Shown here: positions 30,417 through 32,777 of the stretch, in pieces
Position numbering within the stretch: the first letter of the stretch is position 1
Layout: the number at the start of each line of letters is the position of its first letter
Source: Spirochaetes bacterium GWF1_51_8
Lineage (GTDB): Bacteria; Spirochaetota; Brevinematia; Brevinematales; GWF1-51-8
Reading direction: 5' to 3'
Length of the DNA: 32,777 bases
NCBI GenBank assembly: GCA_001829415.1
Contig: MIBE01000023.1
Location: 8,399 to 41,175, forward strand
Program-made: the position numbers and the translations under genes
The notes under the pieces: model-generated
Databases searched by the model: none
What the model was told of the DNA's origin: nothing
The model's input: the letters and a program-made list of their open reading frames with translations, nothing else

Positions 30417-30493
30417 TTGGTGTTTTATTTTTGAATACACGCTTTAATTTCTTAGAAAAAGCAAGCCTATCCGTACTGCCTGCATTATCCGGC

Positions 30494-30522
30494 TTGACAG
30501 AATCTCCGAATGAGTGAATAAT
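30494..30522 (+). promoter_or_regulatory. promoter of the PP2C/SpoIIE phosphatase gene
   Basis: TTGACA (30494-30499), 17-nt spacer, AATAAT (30517-30522). The start near 30529 precedes AAGGGG (30535-30540) and TTG 30547. An in-frame GTG at 30514 lies within the promoter and is excluded as start. Confidence 0.7.
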
Positions 30523-30546
30523 ATTAGGTCTGATAAGGGGACCGAG

Positions 30547-31947
30547 TTGTCAAAAATAATAACAGCCCTGAAACGCATCGTTTTTTCAAGTAACTCCGAT
30601 AACGTAGCCGAAACCTACGAAGAAGAACTGGGCAGGCAAGCCTATTTTCTCTCGCTGATCGCCGGGATCATCCTGCTCTTCGTCTGGCTGACATATATCC
30701 CGATCGATCAGGCGCTTTTCCCGGACGAGCACGCGATGCTCTACTTCCGGGTCGGCTTGACCGTAGTCGCGGCCATCGTGCTGGGATTGCGTTTCGTCCC
30801 GTTTTTCCGGCGTAACGGCATCTATCTTGCGCTCATTATCGAGTCTTATCTCCTGATCGCCACAGGGGTACTCACCGGGCTGACAAAGGCCGACCCCGCG
30901 TATATGGGCGGATATCTCTTCATCATCATGGTCACCCTGATCGCGCCGATCCGTCTCTACCAGAACTATATTCTCCTGCTCCTTTCGGTGACCGGGTTCT
31001 TCATGACCGCCGTGTCGCGCGGCACCGATTTCACCGGCCTGCACGCCCAGTACTCGATCCGCGACCTTTCGTCAACCCTGCTCATCGCGGGTGTTTTCTA
31101 TCTCCTGATCGACCGTTACCGTTACCGGGCGTATCTCCGCGCGAAGGAACTGGAGAAGGAAAGGAACAATCTGGCGGTTAGGAACAGGATCATCGAAAAA
31201 GAACTGATTATGGCGAGGACAATCCAGCAGAGGCTAATCCCGAGCCAGAACCCGCAGGAGTGGATTTCCGCTATCTATAAACCGATGGATCTGGTGGGCG
31301 GGGATTTCTACGATTTCATTTTCTTCAGGGATACGTCGAAGATCGGGGTTTTCCTGAGCGATGTTTCCGGTCACGGCATTCCGGCGGCATTTATCACATC
31401 CATGCTGAAAAGCTTTATCCTTCAGGCCGGCAATCTCCGCGAAGACCCCGCGATGCTGCTGCATTACCTCAACGGGCTTCTGACCAACCAGACGAACAAT
31501 AATTTCATCACGGCGCTGTACGGGATTGTGGATATGAAGAAACTGACATTTAATTTCTCCAATGCCGGACATTACGCGCCCTACGTGATTCACGACTCCA
31601 GCGTCTGTCAGCTTCTTCCGGAGAAAGGGGGGACTCCGCTCGCGATATTCTCCAATGACGAACTTGTCACGATGAACCGCGGATATAAGAACCGGATGAT
31701 TTCGATCGAGCCGTCGAGTAAGCTGATCTTTGTCACCGACGGACTGCTCGAGGCGGAGAGTATTGAGGGAGAAGCGGCTGATTTTGAGAACGAGCGTTTG
31801 ATGGAACAGTTCTTTAAGAACGAAGATTTGAACTCGCATGACTTCGTGCTGAATGTCTACGAGTCACTGATCAAACATCGCGGAAGTGAGCGCTTCGAGG
31901 ACGATGTTTGTCTCATCTGCGTGGATATAGAACCCCCAAAACTTTAG
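30547..31947 (+). CDS. membrane PP2C/SpoIIE-type serine phosphatase
   Basis: A 466-residue protein. TTG 30547 is 6 nt after AAGGGG. Residues about 35-200 hold about six membrane helices (for example FLSLIAGIILLFVWLTYI, YLFIIMVTLIAPIRLY, LLIAGVFYLLI). A linker of about 35 residues (AKELEKERNNLAVRNRIIEK) is helical and probably coiled, joining the membrane sensor to the phosphatase. The catalytic domain shows QRLIP, LVGGDFYDF with D253, SDVSGHG with D272, TDGLLEA with D398 and EDDV with D452-D453, the acidic residues that bind Mn2+/Mg2+ in SpoIIE/RsbU phosphatases. These enzymes usually dephosphorylate an STAS-domain antagonist to free a sigma factor or other target. No STAS or anti-sigma gene lies in the window. 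Confidence 0.92.
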   Translation: MSKIITALKRIVFSSNSDNVAETYEEELGRQAYFLSLIAGIILLFVWLTYIPIDQALFPDEHAMLYFRVGLTVVAAIVLGLRFVPFFRRNGIYLALIIESYLLIATGVLTGLTKADPAYMGGYLFIIMVTLIAPIRLYQNYILLLLSVTGFFMTAVSRGTDFTGLHAQYSIRDLSSTLLIAGVFYLLIDRYRYRAYLRAKELEKERNNLAVRNRIIEKELIMARTIQQRLIPSQNPQEWISAIYKPMDLVGGDFYDFIFFRDTSKIGVFLSDVSGHGIPAAFITSMLKSFILQAGNLREDPAMLLHYLNGLLTNQTNNNFITALYGIVDMKKLTFNFSNAGHYAPYVIHDSSVCQLLPEKGGTPLAIFSNDELVTMNRGYKNRMISIEPSSKLIFVTDGLLEAESIEGEAADFENERLMEQFFKNEDLNSHDFVLNVYESLIKHRGSERFEDDVCLICVDIEPPKL

Positions 31948-32272
31948 GGCTTGATAACGAAGTATTAATATTTGTTCTTGATCACCCTTTAAACGGGGTT
32001 TGTTAATGGAGTTGGCGCTCTGTCATAGCCTATCTAAAAAAAGCGAAAGAGGAGACCATAGATGATACACGATGTGATGTCGCCGGGTCTATTTCACCTT
32101 GTTTCACACATGGTGCACTGAGATAACCCCATAGTCTCTCTTCTGGGAGAGTCTGTTGTTTCCCTCTCTGTGTTCTCTGCGTGAACTTCTTTCCCCGTCA
32201 TTACATGTCAGTGTTTGCCTGCATTCCGCCTTCTTTCCCGCTTTCCGTCGTCAGGAAGCCCTTAAAACCGGT
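31948..32272. other. gene-poor spacer with one possible tiny ORF
   Basis: This 325-bp stretch has no good gene. A 19-codon frame (ATG 32062 to TGA 32119-32121) has AGAGGAG 7 nt upstream but no clear promoter or family. CTCTC/GAGAG (about 32135-32150) is a short hairpin without a T-tract. The words CTCTGTGTTCTCTGCGTGAA look like a repetitive intergenic sequence type I have met in other genomes. No terminator for the phosphatase gene was identified with confidence. Confidence 0.4.
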
Positions 32273-32777
32273 CTACTTGGTCGGCTTCATCAGGCTGTCC
32301 AGATCGATCCCTCGTTCCGCGAGAAGACGGCGCGAGAGATAGTATCCGCCCGCCATCGTCCCCGCGATCCCGAAACCCGGGAAGACCCATTGCCCGACCA
32401 TATATAGTCCTTTTACCGGGGTCTGGTGAGGCAGGAATTTCCCGAGGCTCGCGCGCGAATAGTCCCATCCGATATACGAACCCTGGTAGCTGTATGTGTA
32501 ACGCCATGCGGTTACGGGCGTGGACGGTATCGAGAAGAGGACGGCCTTTTCAAATTCCGCGCCGAGCTTGGATGAGACGCGTTCGAGCAGGACGTTGTGG
32601 GCTTCATCTTTGACCTTGCGGTAGGCTTCCCCGCGTTCGCCGTTGGGGCCGGATTCCCAGTTGTTGTGATACGAGTAGGGCAGGCAGGCGTAGATAATAG
32701 CGGAATGGTTCTTCTGGCCATGCGGCTTCTCCGCGACAAACATCGCGAACGGGCAATTTTCGGGCGTCGCTTTTTCG
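32273..32777 (-). CDS. CrtI/phytoene-desaturase-like FAD oxidoreductase, C-terminal part
   Basis: The last 167 residues or so of a gene whose 5' end lies beyond the window; the frame runs open to the edge. The terminal segment VKGLYMVGQWVFPGFGIAGTMAGGYYLSRRLL is the typical C-terminal FAD-contacting region of the phytoene desaturase/amine-oxidase superfamily, and NCPFAMFVAEK near the visible start is also seen in CrtI-like proteins. Members act on polyisoprenoids or other hydrophobic substrates; without the N-terminal dinucleotide-binding domain the substrate cannot be judged. The protein ends with a short charged tail (DLDSLMKPTK). Confidence 0.75.
   Translation of the reverse strand, partial: EKATPENCPFAMFVAEKPHGQKNHSAIIYACLPYSYHNNWESGPNGERGEAYRKVKDEAHNVLLERVSSKLGAEFEKAVLFSIPSTPVTAWRYTYSYQGSYIGWDYSRASLGKFLPHQTPVKGLYMVGQWVFPGFGIAGTMAGGYYLSRRLLAERGIDLDSLMKPTK

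Noticed and set aside
1-32777. CRISPR array, rRNA, tRNA or insertion sequence
   Set aside because: No regularly spaced direct repeats, no tRNA-like cloverleaf and no transposase motif were found on either strand.

Overview
The window reads as a chromosomal stretch of a Gram-negative (diderm), probably anaerobic bacterium of roughly 50-55% GC. Signal peptides, four lipobox lipoproteins, outer-membrane beta-barrels and an OmpA-type peptidoglycan-binding domain point to a double membrane. The large acyl-CoA dehydratase activase points to anaerobic metabolism. A UPF0164/PorV-like barrel joined to FlgD-Ig-like repeats, together with a SpoIIE-type phosphatase with a multi-pass membrane N-terminus, resembles what is seen in Spirochaetota. 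That placement is an inference and not secure. No tRNA, rRNA, CRISPR array, transposase or phage gene is visible.

Layout, left to right. (1) 1-1071: the tail of a metallophosphoesterase, then about 0.9 kb of non-coding DNA full of nested inverted repeats. (2) 1072-5261: a giant envelope protein (OM barrel, eight Ig-like repeats, OmpA domain) with its terminator. (3) 5282-6726: an AT-richer patch with a VapBC-like toxin-antitoxin pair and a small OM barrel. (4) 6704-7733: a lipid/diacylglycerol kinase on the minus strand with a promoter that implies a leaderless mRNA, followed by a roughly 200-bp palindromic element with inverted ends. (5) 8100-13505: an operon of three exported proteins (GH15-type glucan hydrolase, metallophosphoesterase lipoprotein, beta-propeller-like protein), then a small OM barrel with its own strong promoter and terminator. 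(6) 13598-16483: lgt-mutL, overlapping, behind a structured leader; ndk converges on mutL. (7) 17093-18504: a DtxR/MntR-type metal regulator divergent from a SpoIIM-family membrane protein plus cutA, which looks like a metal-responsive module. (8) 18508-20763: a minus-strand operon of three lipoproteins (two with a CBM48/AMPK-type glucan-binding domain, one rhodanese), a further lipoprotein and a small unknown protein. (9) 20859-27649: a hybrid sensor kinase, then a 1473-residue dehydratase activase. (10) 27646-32121: a TPR membrane protein and a GNAT-type acyltransferase on the minus strand, then a divergent PP2C/SpoIIE phosphatase, then gene-poor DNA. (11) 32273-32777: the C-terminal part of a CrtI-like FAD oxidoreductase.

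Possible cooperation: the GH15 enzyme and the two CBM48 lipoproteins suggest alpha-glucan handling in the envelope. The DtxR/SpoIIM/CutA group suggests control of divalent metals. Lgt supplies lipidation for the four lipoproteins seen here. Promoters are often close to TTGACA-N16/17-TATAAT with short leaders. All five convergent gene pairs abut or overlap without an intrinsic terminator, whereas two same-strand transcription units end in clear hairpin terminators. Several start codons were placed from Shine-Dalgarno (SD) spacing or promoter position and differ from the longest open frame; each case is explained in its entry.
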